Below are positions 36,009-49,700 of a DNA stretch of 64,000 nucleotides, piece by piece. The translations under genes were made by a program, and so were the position numbers. The DNA lies in contig NC_090287.1 of assembly GCF_037392515.1 (NCBI RefSeq), positions 12,389,001-12,453,000 of the forward strand. Reading direction: 5' to 3'. Position 1 is the stretch's first letter; every line of letters begins with the position of its first letter. Below the pieces are notes generated by a model. That model saw nothing but the letters and a program-made list of their open reading frames with translations. It had not been told where the DNA came from and did no database searches. Origin of the DNA: Haliotis asinina. Its lineage: Eukaryota > Mollusca > Gastropoda > Lepetellida > Haliotidae.

Positions 36009-36989
36009 CTTCAATTTGTACTAAGAATATTTTGCATGAAGATGTGCGTGTGTGTGTGGCCGCTTGTACTAGCCCAGACTTAAGCTGTACATACTATAGG
36101 AATCACGGAAAAACATGGGTCATTTATCACACTAGGTTGGAAACAAGAAGCATACACAAAACAAAACAAATAGCTTAAATTTCAGCTTTGGCAGTTTTCG
36201 TATATATAGCGAGAAAATAACTTCAGCAAAATATCACATATACACATAATCTTTGTCACACCATTTCCATTTATTTTCTTTTAACTAAAATTCACATGCT
36301 GTTACCATGGCATGACATCGACTTGATAATTGTATGTGTACCTCTCTGAAAGTGAAATATTTCAACACATCACTCATGGATGTAATTAAGTCAACACCAC
36401 CTAATCAAATTCTAATTCATTCTCTTGCCAGAGAGGTTACTCAAGTCATATCTTCCCATGTAACCTTTGTTCTAATACGACTGTATTTCCCAGTTCTCAT
36501 AAAATCCCCTGGAGGCAAAAACTTGTCGCACAAGTCATCCTCCTCCTTTCTAACCAATCAGAAAATTAGTTACATCGTCTTAGATTCAATATAGCAGCTG
36601 CCATGGAGCTAGTTGATCAATATGCGAAGGATAGATTTGGTATCTCATGTAAATCAGAAACTAGCAATAGAAAGTAGGCCCACAACTCTTGTACGACAAA
36701 GAAAAGATACATAAGAAGTTATAAACAAGTAAAAAAAAGTGATTAATAATAGTTAATAACTGTAAGAACCAGATGCAGATTTATGTAGAATATCTCATAC
36801 TTCCTGGTTAGATACATGTATACAGTAGAATAATCTCCACTGAGCCCTTTAACACCTAGCCATCATTCAAGTGACAAATTACACCTCATTCTAACTTGAA
36901 TAAACAGTGCTGCTCAAAAACATAAATAAACTATTAAACACAACGATTAAACAATGAATGCTATTTTCAATTCCTACTTTCACTTTGAT

Positions 36990-37145
36990 GCAACAGACCC
37001 AGGGAAGATCTATTTTAGAATAGGGATTCCACAAATCATGCTTATCTGAAGAGGCAACATGGGCAACAATGGTATCAGGTTGAAAATACCATTGCTTCCC
37101 AACTCCATAGACCGATGCTCGTGCTGTTAATCACTGGATTTAAAG
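36990..37145 (+). repeat. Old SINE-like repeat copy
   Basis: Diverged text matching the family order: CCATAGACCGATGCTCGTGC, then AATCACTGGATT. Confidence 0.5.
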
Positions 37146-37479
37146 ACAAGCGTAGAACATGCAGTCGAACAAGTGATGCAGTGAAGTAAATTGAATCAAA
37201 CCCTATATCACAAACGCAAATTTAAAAGGGTAGCAAATAAGAATGAAACCATGTTCATGGCCTACCCAAATATATTTATGTTTACTAAGAATGATTTATT
37301 TGGGAACAGATCGATTTTTAAAATAAGGACGTGCTGTCGGATAAATTAAAATTCCTCTTTGTAGTTGTTGCAAGGCACAACTCTCACCCTCTTTCAGTGA
37401 CTTAAGGCAGAAACTTATCAACTTTATAGTCGACTGGGAGAAGACACGGCTTCTTACTCGTATAAGCGTTCTTCTTACA

Positions 37480-37772
37480 GATGTCTCTCTTTTACACAAT
37501 TAAGAGACTTCAACTCACAGACGAATGTATCGATACAAACTCATTTCCTTCAAAACAAGCGCCACAGTCAGGAGATAAAACGCCCTCGCTGATTGGCCAA
37601 TAGGATACACATATCCAATCATAAATCAGATTGTACAGATGGACCGGAAGTGGCGTGACGCAAACCACAAAATGGAGTATTCACGAGAAAGAAGCAGATG
37701 AGTTTCCAGAAATGCTAATTTCTGTATGACTGTCTCATTTTAAGTAATCGACGTAGAACGAAATATGTAGAT
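37480..37772. promoter_or_regulatory. Putative bidirectional promoter / 5' region between VRK1 and PPP1R37
   Basis: The block before the PPP1R37 ATG (37773) contains GATTGGCCAATAGG (two back-to-back CCAAT boxes) and a further CCAATC at about 37596-37622. It also has an ETS/GABPA-type ACCGGAAGTG at about 37642, a CRE-like GTGACGCAAA just after it, and an AAAATGGAG (YY1-like) motif at about 37670. No TATA box sits at a convincing spacing. This mix is typical of housekeeping, often bidirectional, promoters. VRK1 starts on the other strand about 2.8 kb away, with its non-coding first exon unplaced, so sharing is inferred. Confidence 0.5.
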
Positions 37773-40700
37773 ATGACAATGACAGAACCCACTAGCCATT
37801 CCTCCGACACTAAAACCGAAAATGGTCAGCTGAAAGAATTTGTCAGTGCTCAGAAAGATGTCCCGACGTCGTCCTCCGGACAGGAAGTAAACAAAGTAGC
37901 TTACCAAAGTGGGGGAGGATCCCAGCCTTGCGAGGATGGGGGTCCCCTCATGCGAAATGACGATTCAGACTCGTCATCTGAAGAGAAAGCGTTTCAAGAT
38001 TCCTCAGCCAAGTTTGAGAAACGCGGAGTTAAGTTTCACGAAGGAATCGTCGCAGGATACAAGGACGCTCCCGACCCATGGAAGGATGGTAAGAAGCTTT
38101 CAAGAAATCTCCTGTATGCATTGTCAGGCCATACCTGTTTTTACATACCAAGGTGTTCTTGTCAACAGCTGACAATAGTCTGTTAATGAAGCACCCTAGT
38201 GTTTTAGTCACATAGGTCTGAGCATGTTCTCTGACATGTTGTGACATTTATCTGTCACGTGCCATGAGTGATAAAAAACACTATTTTCATAAAGTGTTTA
38301 CTGTTTATGAATATTTTATGATGTTATTGTTCACACTATGTTGTATCAGTCCTTAACATGTGTCAGCTTTTTAACGTGTTACAACACTGGCCCAGCTTTT
38401 CCAGAGAATTTTGTAGTAAGTCGCCTGTACAGTAGCCTTGGCATGGTATGCGGAATTAACAAGGCACATGAGAATCAACAATTATAGAAATCTTCATCAA
38501 TATAAAATGTTCATAGAGACATACATTTCAGCATTTGACACATCTCTAGGCTTAGTAGCGGGATGAAGCCATCATCCACACAACAGTATCAAACTCAAAG
38601 TCGACTGCGCAAGGACATCAATGTTTGTGAATTTGATAGCTGAAGTCCGGCCAAACAGTATCGTGAATAGTTTACGACAAAAGCCGATGCTGATGTAGGA
38701 TTGAAGTTCATGTCTCACAATGCTGATAGGAAGGTTTTAGTCAGGAAATCTTCAGAATTTCTCTACTTTTGTCTTTTTTCATCAAAAGATGCATTTAAAC
38801 AAGCAAAAGTTCCAGTAATCTTGAATGAAAATTTAAATGATATTCTACATGCCTAGGGAGACATTTACTAAATAAACACAAGCATATGTTTGTTATTCAA
38901 CAATTAAAACCATTTCATTTGATCATAAAAAGTCATATTAATTGTTTTTACTTAGTAACCTTTCATGAAAATTTGTTATAAAGTTGTAAGGATTGTGTCT
39001 AACATTGGCTACCGAGGTTATTTTTCCCGAAGAACACCCCACCTTCTGGGGTCACGACCTTTTAGCATTACCATTTACCAATACAGATGTCTGGCAGATC
39101 AGTGATTTCAGGAATGAAAACTATTAAATTTCGTCTTGATGTTTTTGCATTAGTGCAGAAAAGTAAAAATTCGTTTGCTGGAAAACTTTGAATAAAAACG
39201 TCTACTTTGAAGTTTGTGATTTCCGAAATATGACAGCAGGGAGAAGAAGTCGTTTTGTTTACAAACACGAAATCTTATGTCACAGTTTTATGTGTAGCAA
39301 CCGCGTAAATCCAGAAGTGATAGGTGCACGAAAATAGATATCCACGAATTTACATTACGCCAGGATACTTTAATTGCTGTACATGGCCAAGTGAATTACA
39401 GCGATACTCTCAACTTCTCACCTTTTCCCTGTGCTATATTCTGACCTTTCACAGTTAAATTCAAGACACCCTTGAGACTGAGGTAAATTTAACATATTCT
39501 GTCATGAGAAGAGTGAATGTTATCCTGAACCTCATTGAAGCTGTATCATCATCGATAGCTGACAAGTTATGTTTATATGTGACAAGATGTTGTCAAAGTA
39601 ATATTAATCACTATTGAAATTTGAGATTAGGGCTCTCTATTGGCAAATATATTGTATTGCAACATACTGTGATTATGGTACCCGTATTCCAATATGTATT
39701 GCGATATATTGGGAGCCTATATCAGTGAGTGTATGACAGTGGCTGAATGAGTGACATTGATTGTACATGCAGAGACGTCTCTATTTTCTATATACAAAGG
39801 CCATAAAAATGTAATTAATTTTTTTAATAACACTAATAACAGAAATTTTGAATTTAGATTTGATTTAGTTGTATTTTCTTTGTCATGAAATGTGTTGTAT
39901 GTACAGTTTGCTGTTTCTCAGTAAATTACAAGGGACTATGTAATTATAAATGAAAGTCTCTAAATTTGAACTTAAACCATAAAGATAATCAGAAAACTCC
40001 ATATATAGTTCATTATGAAATGTACCGATTCTGAGAAAAAACATTGCAATATGTATCATTTGAAATGTGTATTGTGACATACTGGTATACGCCTAATATT
40101 GCACAGTCCTGAGATATTCTTGCATAAGTTAACTGCAGCTCTAGTCATTATCAATTATAGCTGAAACTTGCTATAAGTAATGAGATATTTACTGAGATTA
40201 TTGGTATTATTTGCCCTAAAGTTCTCAAAGCCCATAATAATGTAGTGATCATAGCTCTCCAATGATTGTAGCTATATGGAAAAGAATGGGAGTGAAGATC
40301 AACTAGCACTATATATTAAAATTCATTATTTAACATGCACAGGAAGTTTCTGAATCTCAGTGTGTGCGCTTATTGTTATTTGTTTTTCACTTGTTCACAG
40401 TTTTAGAGTGCAGATGTTAATACCTGAAATTTGAATTATCATGGGTACTACTATATGAATTTGTTAAAAAAAAGTGTTGTTATCAAATTACCAAAATATA
40501 CATTATTGTATGTTAACAAGCAGCTGTTCGAACTTTTTAATATTCACCTTTAGTCCTTTTAATGCAAGTGATGTAGCATACAACATGATATTCTAAAATA
40601 TTCTGTGACATAATTTGTGGCCATTGAAAATGATGTTACTAAATACCTGTTGTGTGATTTGGAAAAGGTATGAGTATTTTCTACAGTATAGCGAAAATAG

Positions 40701-43700
40701 CATACAGTTGGATTCTGTGACAGTTTGCAAAGTAACCATAATTAAATTAACCATTTTATGTCTGATAAAAGTTTAGGTCCATTCAGTATGATCATATAAT
40801 ACTGTATGAAAACACTTTTAGGTATTGTTGATAAGGGCCAATTTTAGGCTAGTCGATAAATATGTTCGACTTTGTTGAGGGATGACATCATTTCATAGGA
40901 GCTGTTATCTGTCACTTTTCACTATACGATATACAGAGATAAACTTTATTGATTCAAGGATTATATATGTATACGATAATGAATCATACAAAGAACCGGT
41001 ATCCAGGGTATCAGCTGATTGGTCTGACAATATGCATACTGTGTTATGTTTTCTTTTCGATTCAAACAACCTACTGGATGAAAACTGTAGCTACATGTTG
41101 CCACTGACTGTTTTTAACACAGACCTGTGTCTGCTGAGTCATACAAACCAGTAAATCATTAAATGCAAAGATGCTTGTCATTTTTAGTTGTGCTATAAAC
41201 CTGACAAATCTTTAGAAAATATGAGTGCGAGTTGTCTATGAATAGTTGAGTATTCTGATGATGTTGACATTCTCTTAACTCATAGTCATATAATATAGTG
41301 TAAGTTTGTCTGCTTCCTACAGAAAAAGGTTTAATTTTCATAGAAACCCTGGCAACACATGAGTAACATATGTCATTAGATATTTGTTATGGATACAAAT
41401 GACATAGTATGATTCAGCCATTGTTTCACAGAGTTTTAGAATGATGTAAAGTAAAGAAAATTGTCAGTAGTGTACTTAAGGATGTAATATTTACATGTGT
41501 AACAGAAACTTTATAATAATTCTCCAGAAGTAGGCTCAAAGTACATTACTGTTCATCCATCTGGATGCCTTATACATTTTTTCTGTATCCATTCTCTGAA
41601 TTTGTGCATACTGGATACACATTTCTGCATAGTGTTACACCCTGTGTTTTGAACTGTTGCCTGTTAACCATTGTTTACAGTATGTTAGATGGACAGAAAA
41701 CATATCCTTTTCAAATATATCACTTAAAATTGCTCAATATTTTTCATCAAATTTGTGAGGGTGGAAAACGTTGGTGACTACACAGTATTAAAGTGTCTTC
41801 TACCTGTCAGATCCCAAAATATCCTGATTGTAATCATATTTGGAGGTGATGCTGTAATACTAGTCAACAACTAAGTGACTTACTATCATCAGTCCTCTTT
41901 TTATGCATTCATTCATGTCATCCAATAACTTGAAAATCTATCAATGATTAGCCAATTTTGTCCAATTTGTTCATTTGTAGGCCAAGATCATTGTAAGTTT
42001 CACTCCAAACTTGCAATTGTATGTCATGTTATGACATCGCAGATCACCACATGTATTTCTTTACAGTTATGTTTCTGCCCATGATTTTGTTTCAGTTTAT
42101 CATTAAAGTAATTTACAGTTAGATAACGTACAAAATTATGTTTCTTTCTAACTCTTACACCAAAAATTGAATCGTACGAATGATAAGAGTATTAATCTTG
42201 TGTTCTTCAAATAGGAAAATATGCTTGTTTAGGCACGTGAAGATTAGAGAATAACCCACAAGGCATGAATGTTTATATATATCTTCCACAGTGTCATTTC
42301 CTTCAAACATTTGTGGGGTTTTTTTTGTCTTTTTTTTCGGCGGTGGTAGGGTTCATGAAAATTCTGCAAGGTGCGATTGAGGAAGGTATGTCAGTTGTGG
42401 GCAGTAACCAGTTCCACTTCCAGGCCCCCCTAAGTAATTGAAGGAATTACAGCAAATTTGAAGGAATTGCATCTCAAATGTAAACAAACGCAGCCCACTC
42501 GCGAAACAATTGCAGCGATATCGGTAATTTAGCGGTAATAACAGAAACACATCGGCCCTATCGGAAGCAATGTCGGTAATACTGGAAACACGATCGGCCA
42601 TCTTCGGAGATTTTTCGGTCGCGAGCGGAAACTCACGCAGCAAAACATGGCGTCGTTGGAACAAGCGCCCGTCTCGGTGAGATTTGTTTTTAGTTCCAAC
42701 TATTACAATTTTATACTTATCCATCTTTGACCACCCGTGTTGAATGCGTTTAGGTATGAGGTGTTGTCGGGGCAATAACTTATGTTTTTAGGAAAAGATA
42801 GTCACTCTAGGAGAGTGTCACAAGTCATGCCCCTGCAGTTTGTTTACATCTGAACATCGAAGTCGTGCCGATGATTACGAACGTGCGCCAGATATAACAT
42901 CATTTTTTTTTAAAAAATGTGTTTAAATTTGTCAGTTGCACTTCATAGCAAGACAAATTATGGCTCATAAACTTCTTCATGGCGCACGTTCATGATGTTC
43001 GTAATCATCGGCACGACTTCGATGTTCAGATGTAAACAATCTCCAGGGGCATGACTTGTGACACTCTTCTGCAGTGACAATCTTTTCCTAAAAACATAAG
43101 TTATTGCCCCGACAACACCTCATACCTAAACGCATTCAACACGGGTGGTCAAAGATGGATAAGTGTAAAAATGTAATAGTAGGAACTAAAAACAAATCTC
43201 ACCGAGACGGGCGCTTGTTCCAACGACGCCATGTTTTGCTGCGTGAGTTTCCGCTCGCGACCGAAAAATCTCCGAAGATGGCCGATCGTGTTTCCAGTAT
43301 TACCGACATTGCTTCCGATAGGGCCGATGTGTTTCTGTTATTACCGCTAAACTACCGATATCGCTGCAATTGTTTCGCGAGTGGGCTGCGTTTGTTTACA
43401 TTTGAGATGCAATTCCTTCAAATTTGCTGTTATTCCTTCAATTACTTAGGGGGGCCTGACTTCTGATTTGCGCAACATGCTATGCACACTTGCAGACAAC
43501 TATAGACAGGAGTCGAGTTTAAGAAATTCCTACCTCCACCTTTGAAGAGTTCAATCTTAGTTAAGATCGCGATCTTAAATTCATGCCAACTTCCATTCGT
43601 GCTAAGATCAGCCTTGTGCAAGCGGATTAGGGCAATTGCATGGTGATTGTACAGTTGATTATAGGGGTCTAAGATTGATTGTAACTAAGATTGCTCTGTG

Positions 43701-46700
43701 CAAGCGGGCCCGTGGTTTTACCAAATTTGGTCTTCAGACTAATTAGTAGTCTCCAATTTTGACTTTAACTGGCATTGCCATTTCACTAATGCAGTTGTTG
43801 ACTATATCAAATGCTTCTCATTTCTGATTGGTCCTGAATATTTTCATTGTGAGTCAAAGCTCTGGATAAGATTTAGCTCATGTGGGTGCTATACCCACTG
43901 TACTTTAGGTATTATGAATGTAGAGTGGGTATTTTCTGTTTCCCACTGCTTACTGCTTTCAGATATGTGGGTATTCTAGTGATTTTACTCATCTAATTAT
44001 ATATCATTGAGTAAGTTGACTAAGCAGTTATCATATGCACTGCCCTGTATCAAATATAGTGGAAATGATTCCATAAAAAATCACTCAACACTAGTCATAT
44101 ATTAACAGTACAACTCGATAGCAACCAATGTCTTTTTTAATGCAAGTAATTTGTATGAATTTATTCGGGAGGCATATGTTTTAATCTTATATTTTAACTG
44201 TATCTGACACTTATATGTGTAATAGGTACATAACAATTATTTTTCTATGCATAAATGGGAATTTTCTATGGCCTTTGGTGAGTTCTACTTCTAGCAGAAC
44301 TGATGCAAACCAACTTTCAAAATGTTTGTGTTGGGGAGTGTTCATGCATGTGTGCACAGAAGCAAAATTGCTTGATTGTGTTAGCGAGTGAGTGAGTGAG
44401 AGTGATTGGTTGAGTGAGTGAGTGATTTGACTGAGCTCTGTAACAATCATATCCATATTGTACTTTATGCACATATTGTATAGTGTGTGGTGGTATGAAC
44501 GCTTACTGATATTGGTTGTTGTTAGCCAAATGTTTGCCTGTGCCAGAGAAATCAATTACTTCCCAAATAGAACAAGTATGGCAGAGGGCAGTGAAAAATG
44601 GGAACTGGTGGAAAATACTCCCACTCTCCTGGTTGTCTGGTTGCAATTTTCATCACATGCGAACAGTGGGTTACACTGATTTGTAGTTAGTACCCTTGAA
44701 TCATGCTAAGGTCTCACACAGTTTTATATTCCTACTTCCCATAAAAAAACAACAAAACAACAAAAAACATGCCAAAGAACATATGCACATAATTCAAAAC
44801 TGAAACCATGTGTTGAGAGATGACAGGTTTCTATTTATATGTATCAAGATATTACTGTGCCTAGAGTAAACATATTGTAGCATGTGATTTATCAGATTAT
44901 ATTTCTGTGTTATAAAAGTCACTTAGCATGCATACTTGGAATTGTTCATTGTGTCATGTGAGAAATTGTACATTTGTAAACCAAGACAATGCTTCATGTT
45001 TGGAAAGAAAGCATTGCATTGAAGCTTAGCACTTAAAGGTAGTTAATGCTACTCAGTCTCATTTGGATATTAATCAGATCTTGATACCAAGTTTATGAAA
45101 TTGGTTTATCACATCGAAAATGCAAACAGTTATTGCACTATAAATGTATTATACATACATGCTCACCTTTGTGTCTAAATAGAATTTCAACAGAATTTGG
45201 ACTCACATGTGTTCACTAGATCCACTGAAGACACTGAAAACAGTATCTAATAACAGGGTTTTACTCAAACTTTGTGAAAAGAGAGTCATGGTGACTCAGT
45301 ATCTATTTTGTCGAGTCCTTTTCAATATTTGAGAGTGAAGAATATTTTAGAATAATATTTGTTTGTGGATATAAAAAAAGCAAGAGGTTTGCAAAGATTT
45401 TGTTGTTTTGTGTTATATTTGTCATTTGTGTGTTAGTAAATAAATAGTATATTTTCACTGTTCAATTCAGTCATAAACTCCCACATACTGAACAAATGTC
45501 ATGCTGTGATTTATTCACTGTATTATTCAGTTATCAACATGACTTGAAAGAAGTATCTAAATTAATGAAAAAACTCTCAAAAATTTATTGTTTTCTTATC
45601 AAATTGATTTTATTGAACAGAAATCTGAGGGTCACTCGTAATAATTATGTTAAGCTTGACTCATGATAATACATGATAATATTTTTAGAGGCTTGAACAA
45701 AATTGTTGTGTCATATGCTGGAGTCATGCGTCATGTAAAACCCTGTAATAATTATGCAGCAATTAGCATTGATCAGCAAATCATTTTTTAACCTATTTTT
45801 AAACCAGTGATATTCAGAAAAGGAAAAAAAATGAAACTAAAGACGTAAGACTTATCTTTGTAATTACATCAAAATCATCAAATCATGACATTTCTTGAAG
45901 CAGTGTTGTTAAAATGTGATTCATATTGGACCTCACTATGAATATCACCTGTCTAGCCTTCATGTGAACTTTACATCAAGGAACATTAATGGTGATGTAC
46001 GTGATGCTGAGTATGTCACAGATGGCCCTTTGCATGTATGCATGTTTGTATGTATGTATATCTGAGACTAGTCAGCAGATGCTTGTCACTAGCTTACTCA
46101 TTGCATCATGTAAATTCTTTTTTGAGGACAAAATTCTGTGTATAGCCATTTGTGGATATATTTTGACCCAGAATCTACAGTTAGTTTTTAGTTGGATGAT
46201 GATCAATCCAGGATATTATTTTTTAAAATATAAAATTTTTCCTTATCCTGGCTCATGCTCATTATGGTTGTTCTTTCTTCTATCTGAACATAGTGGGACA
46301 CTTGAATCCCTTGATGTTCCTTCATTAAAATGGATGTAAAATCATTACCCACCCACGAGTAGCCTCCCATGAGCCCGTGCATTTTGGCGCGCAAATCAGT
46401 CACAGCCTTTGACGACGGACATTAAGGCCCTGAGGTCCCAATGCGGCAAATATTCCTTTCAGTCTTTAAAGAACAAATAAACTCAATTTTTTTGTACTCT
46501 TTTTACCACTGCATATGAAAGACTTCTGGTTAGTCATAAATGGAACACCATTTTTTTTTTAAAAAAAAAACCCTTATGGTTAATTAATACCAAGCGCTTA
46601 AAAGTTGCTAAAAAGCCTCCTTCTTCTCTCTCACAAAATCACAGACAGGTTACGTAACTGTCGCTAGAGCCCTGCAGTGACGTCATAGAAGGAACAATTT

Positions 46701-49700
46701 TCAGTTAGCTGTATAGAAAATGTGTAGAAAGCTCATCGTTTTGCTGATTTCTCGACATCACCAAAGACATGCCGAATTGTTGTGTTGCTGTCATTTGCTC
46801 CTTGGGGTCGGGTGATGGTGTCACTATCCACAGATTTCCACCAGACCCAGTAGTTTGTGCTTAAATTGGTTGTTTGTGTGTGTGAAGCAAGCATTGTGGA
46901 AGCATGTGCTATGTACTAGCTGGGATGGTTTGCACCCAACCACGCTTCCAGGAGTTCAAGTTTCATCAAGTTTATAAAATCAAGACTGCTTACTACACAT
47001 TGCTGACCAAAAGGATTTTACATGAATTTAACGCTATCATCCTCAGAAGCAAGGCTGTAGTCGAAGTGACAATATTATCATAAGTAATATAATATCGACC
47101 CCGGCCTTGCTTCCAAGAGTGAAATTGTTATAAGCAATGTCATGTAAAGTCCTAATATCCATCAGTGAAATACATATTTTACTACCAGTGAAAAGTACTT
47201 TTGATTTTGTAAGACTGTGAAAACAAACTTAAATAGCATTTATCCTCAGACAGGGCACCGCCGTTTTTGAAAATCGTGAACTCACGGACTAAAGTCTGTT
47301 AGAATTATTGAGATTATGGTTTGTTTTCATCAAGTTAGAAAATCAAAACTCCTTTTTACTAGTAGTTAAATATGTATCTGAATCATGACCAAAAGGAGTT
47401 TGCATGACACAACCTGTAACATAACAATTAACATAAGTGAGTTTGGGGTCGAAGTGAAAATACTGCGCCATAAATTTCCTCACTTGCTAAATTTAGTTGG
47501 TTTGTAAATATTCACTCACCAGTATGTAGACACTTGTCAATATACGTCTTTATATTTGGTCTCATAATCCCAATTTCATTATAATCATACTTGTATGCAT
47601 TTTGATTGAAGCTTAATAAAAAGAAGCGATCTGTGAATGTATAACAGGAATGTAATATCTAAACATTTTATAGTTTGCCTATATGAATCATAACTTGCAC
47701 GCACGCCCTAGTGCATGTCGTCTGTATCATGACAACTTCACGACGAAAACAGTGATTCTGTTGAAAGCGATGACAACTTAATAAAAACACAATGCAAATA
47801 TCAAAATAAAAACAAATGAAAGTTATAGCAGCAATGTCAGGCTATTACCTTGTTCAGGGAAAGTATCCATCAGTATCCACTGAAACAAGTGATATTTAAT
47901 TCATCTGCAGATTTCCTAAGTGATGGGTCTTTTAACAGTTTAATATACGAAAACATGACGTGTCATTTCAGGTTTTTCACATTGCTGTATAGTCACATTG
48001 GTCACCCAAGATAGCACACCTGGCAACTAATTGCATAATGTACTCAAGTCAAGCTGTACAAGTGATGCAACATTTCCCCTGTCTGCCGAGCATCTGAGAT
48101 CATTGAGCACCCTCAGTAGAACTGTCTCTGTGCTCTGTCTGGGCTGGCAGGCAGATTGGAACTAGTTGAATAGTCGATTCTGCATTTAGTGTAATGACAG
48201 TCTGATATTCACTGCTTTTTCAATCAACTTGGAAATGAAGTTTAAGTTGGAAACAGGTCGAAAGTATTTCAGTATGTTAGGGTCAAGATTATCCTTAAGC
48301 GACACAACATTTGTCATCCCCTTCATCACCACCACAGAGTTCAACGTAGAGCTTCAACCCAGTTATGGAAAAGGTGATGACCATGATGGAGCAATGCATC
48401 ACGGAAGAAAAGGCCGTCAAAGCTGTAGTCTTCCACTCCAGTGTTAGTAACTCTGCTTAGCAGTGCTACAATTATGTCGACGCAAAAGGACCAAGAATAT
48501 AGTCTGGTTCATAATTATTGAGAATTTTTCTTCTTACTTTGAGCTATCCTAACAACCTCAACTGATTGACTGATACTTAAAACTAAGTAATGGTATAAGG
48601 GAGGTAACTCATCTTGGCCTACTGAGTATAGTACAATTAGAGTTGCCTCCCCTGAATTTGTAGCAGACGTCATTTTCCTCAGCACTGTCAACAATGTCTG
48701 CTGAAGATAAAAGAAGGTTGATTTTTGAGTTGTGTAATCAAGGAATTGATGATGTAAATACATCGGCAGAGAGAACAGGAACTCCTCTTTCTACTGTGTA
48801 TAGGATTAGGAAGGATTTTAAAGAGGGAAAGGATTTGGGGCACCAGAAAGGAGCAGGGAGACCAGAAAATTGCACTTCCCAGATCGCGTCCGGCTGGGAA
48901 TTTTAGCGTCTAAAAAGGAAAGGGCAAGCATCTCCAACATCAGGTATGAAATGATAGAAAGGGGATCAACAGTTGTATCAAAATCTACAGTTAGAAGAAA
49001 TTTGATTGATCTTGGATGGGAGAAAAAGACTGGAATTCCTTCTCCTCTCATGAAACAAGAACATAAAGACAGGCGTGTTGAGTGGTGTTTGGCACATGAA
49101 AACTTTGACTGGGAAAATGTGTTTTTTACTGATGAAAGCTCAATATGGGTATGTCCCAATAATGTGAAAATATGGACAAAGTCTGCGTCAGCACCGTTGT
49201 ATCGACGACCTAAATACAGCCCAAAGTTTCATGTATGGGGAGGGAAATCCTTATTAGGAACGACCCCGCTGTGTGTGTTTGAGGGAAATCTGACAAGTCA
49301 ACGCTACACTAACATATTAGATAATTTTCTCCTTCCAAGTGCACATGTGTTTTATGGAAATGACTGGATTTTGCAGCAAGATAATGATCCTAAACACACC
49401 GGAAAACATGCCAAGCAGTGGTTTCAGGAGAAAAATGTGACTGCATTACCATTTCCTGCATATAGTCCTGACTTAAATCCCATTGAGAACATTTGGGGGA
49501 TGATGAAGGAATGTGTGAATCAAAAAGGGTTGACAAAAATTGAAGACATGAAGAGAGAAGTGGTCCGATACTGGGACAGCATAACTCACGAGACACTAAC
49601 CTCTCTGATAGGAAGTATGCCTACCCGTCTTAGACTGTGCCGTGAAGCTCAAGGAGACTTGATAAAATATCAAATTGTTACCTACACAACATGAAAAGGT

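Noticed and set aside
42353-43466. Two mirror-image open frames of 120-140 codons with nearly the same protein
   Set aside because: They are the two arms of one palindromic element, not duplicated genes. The frame has no recognisable domain.
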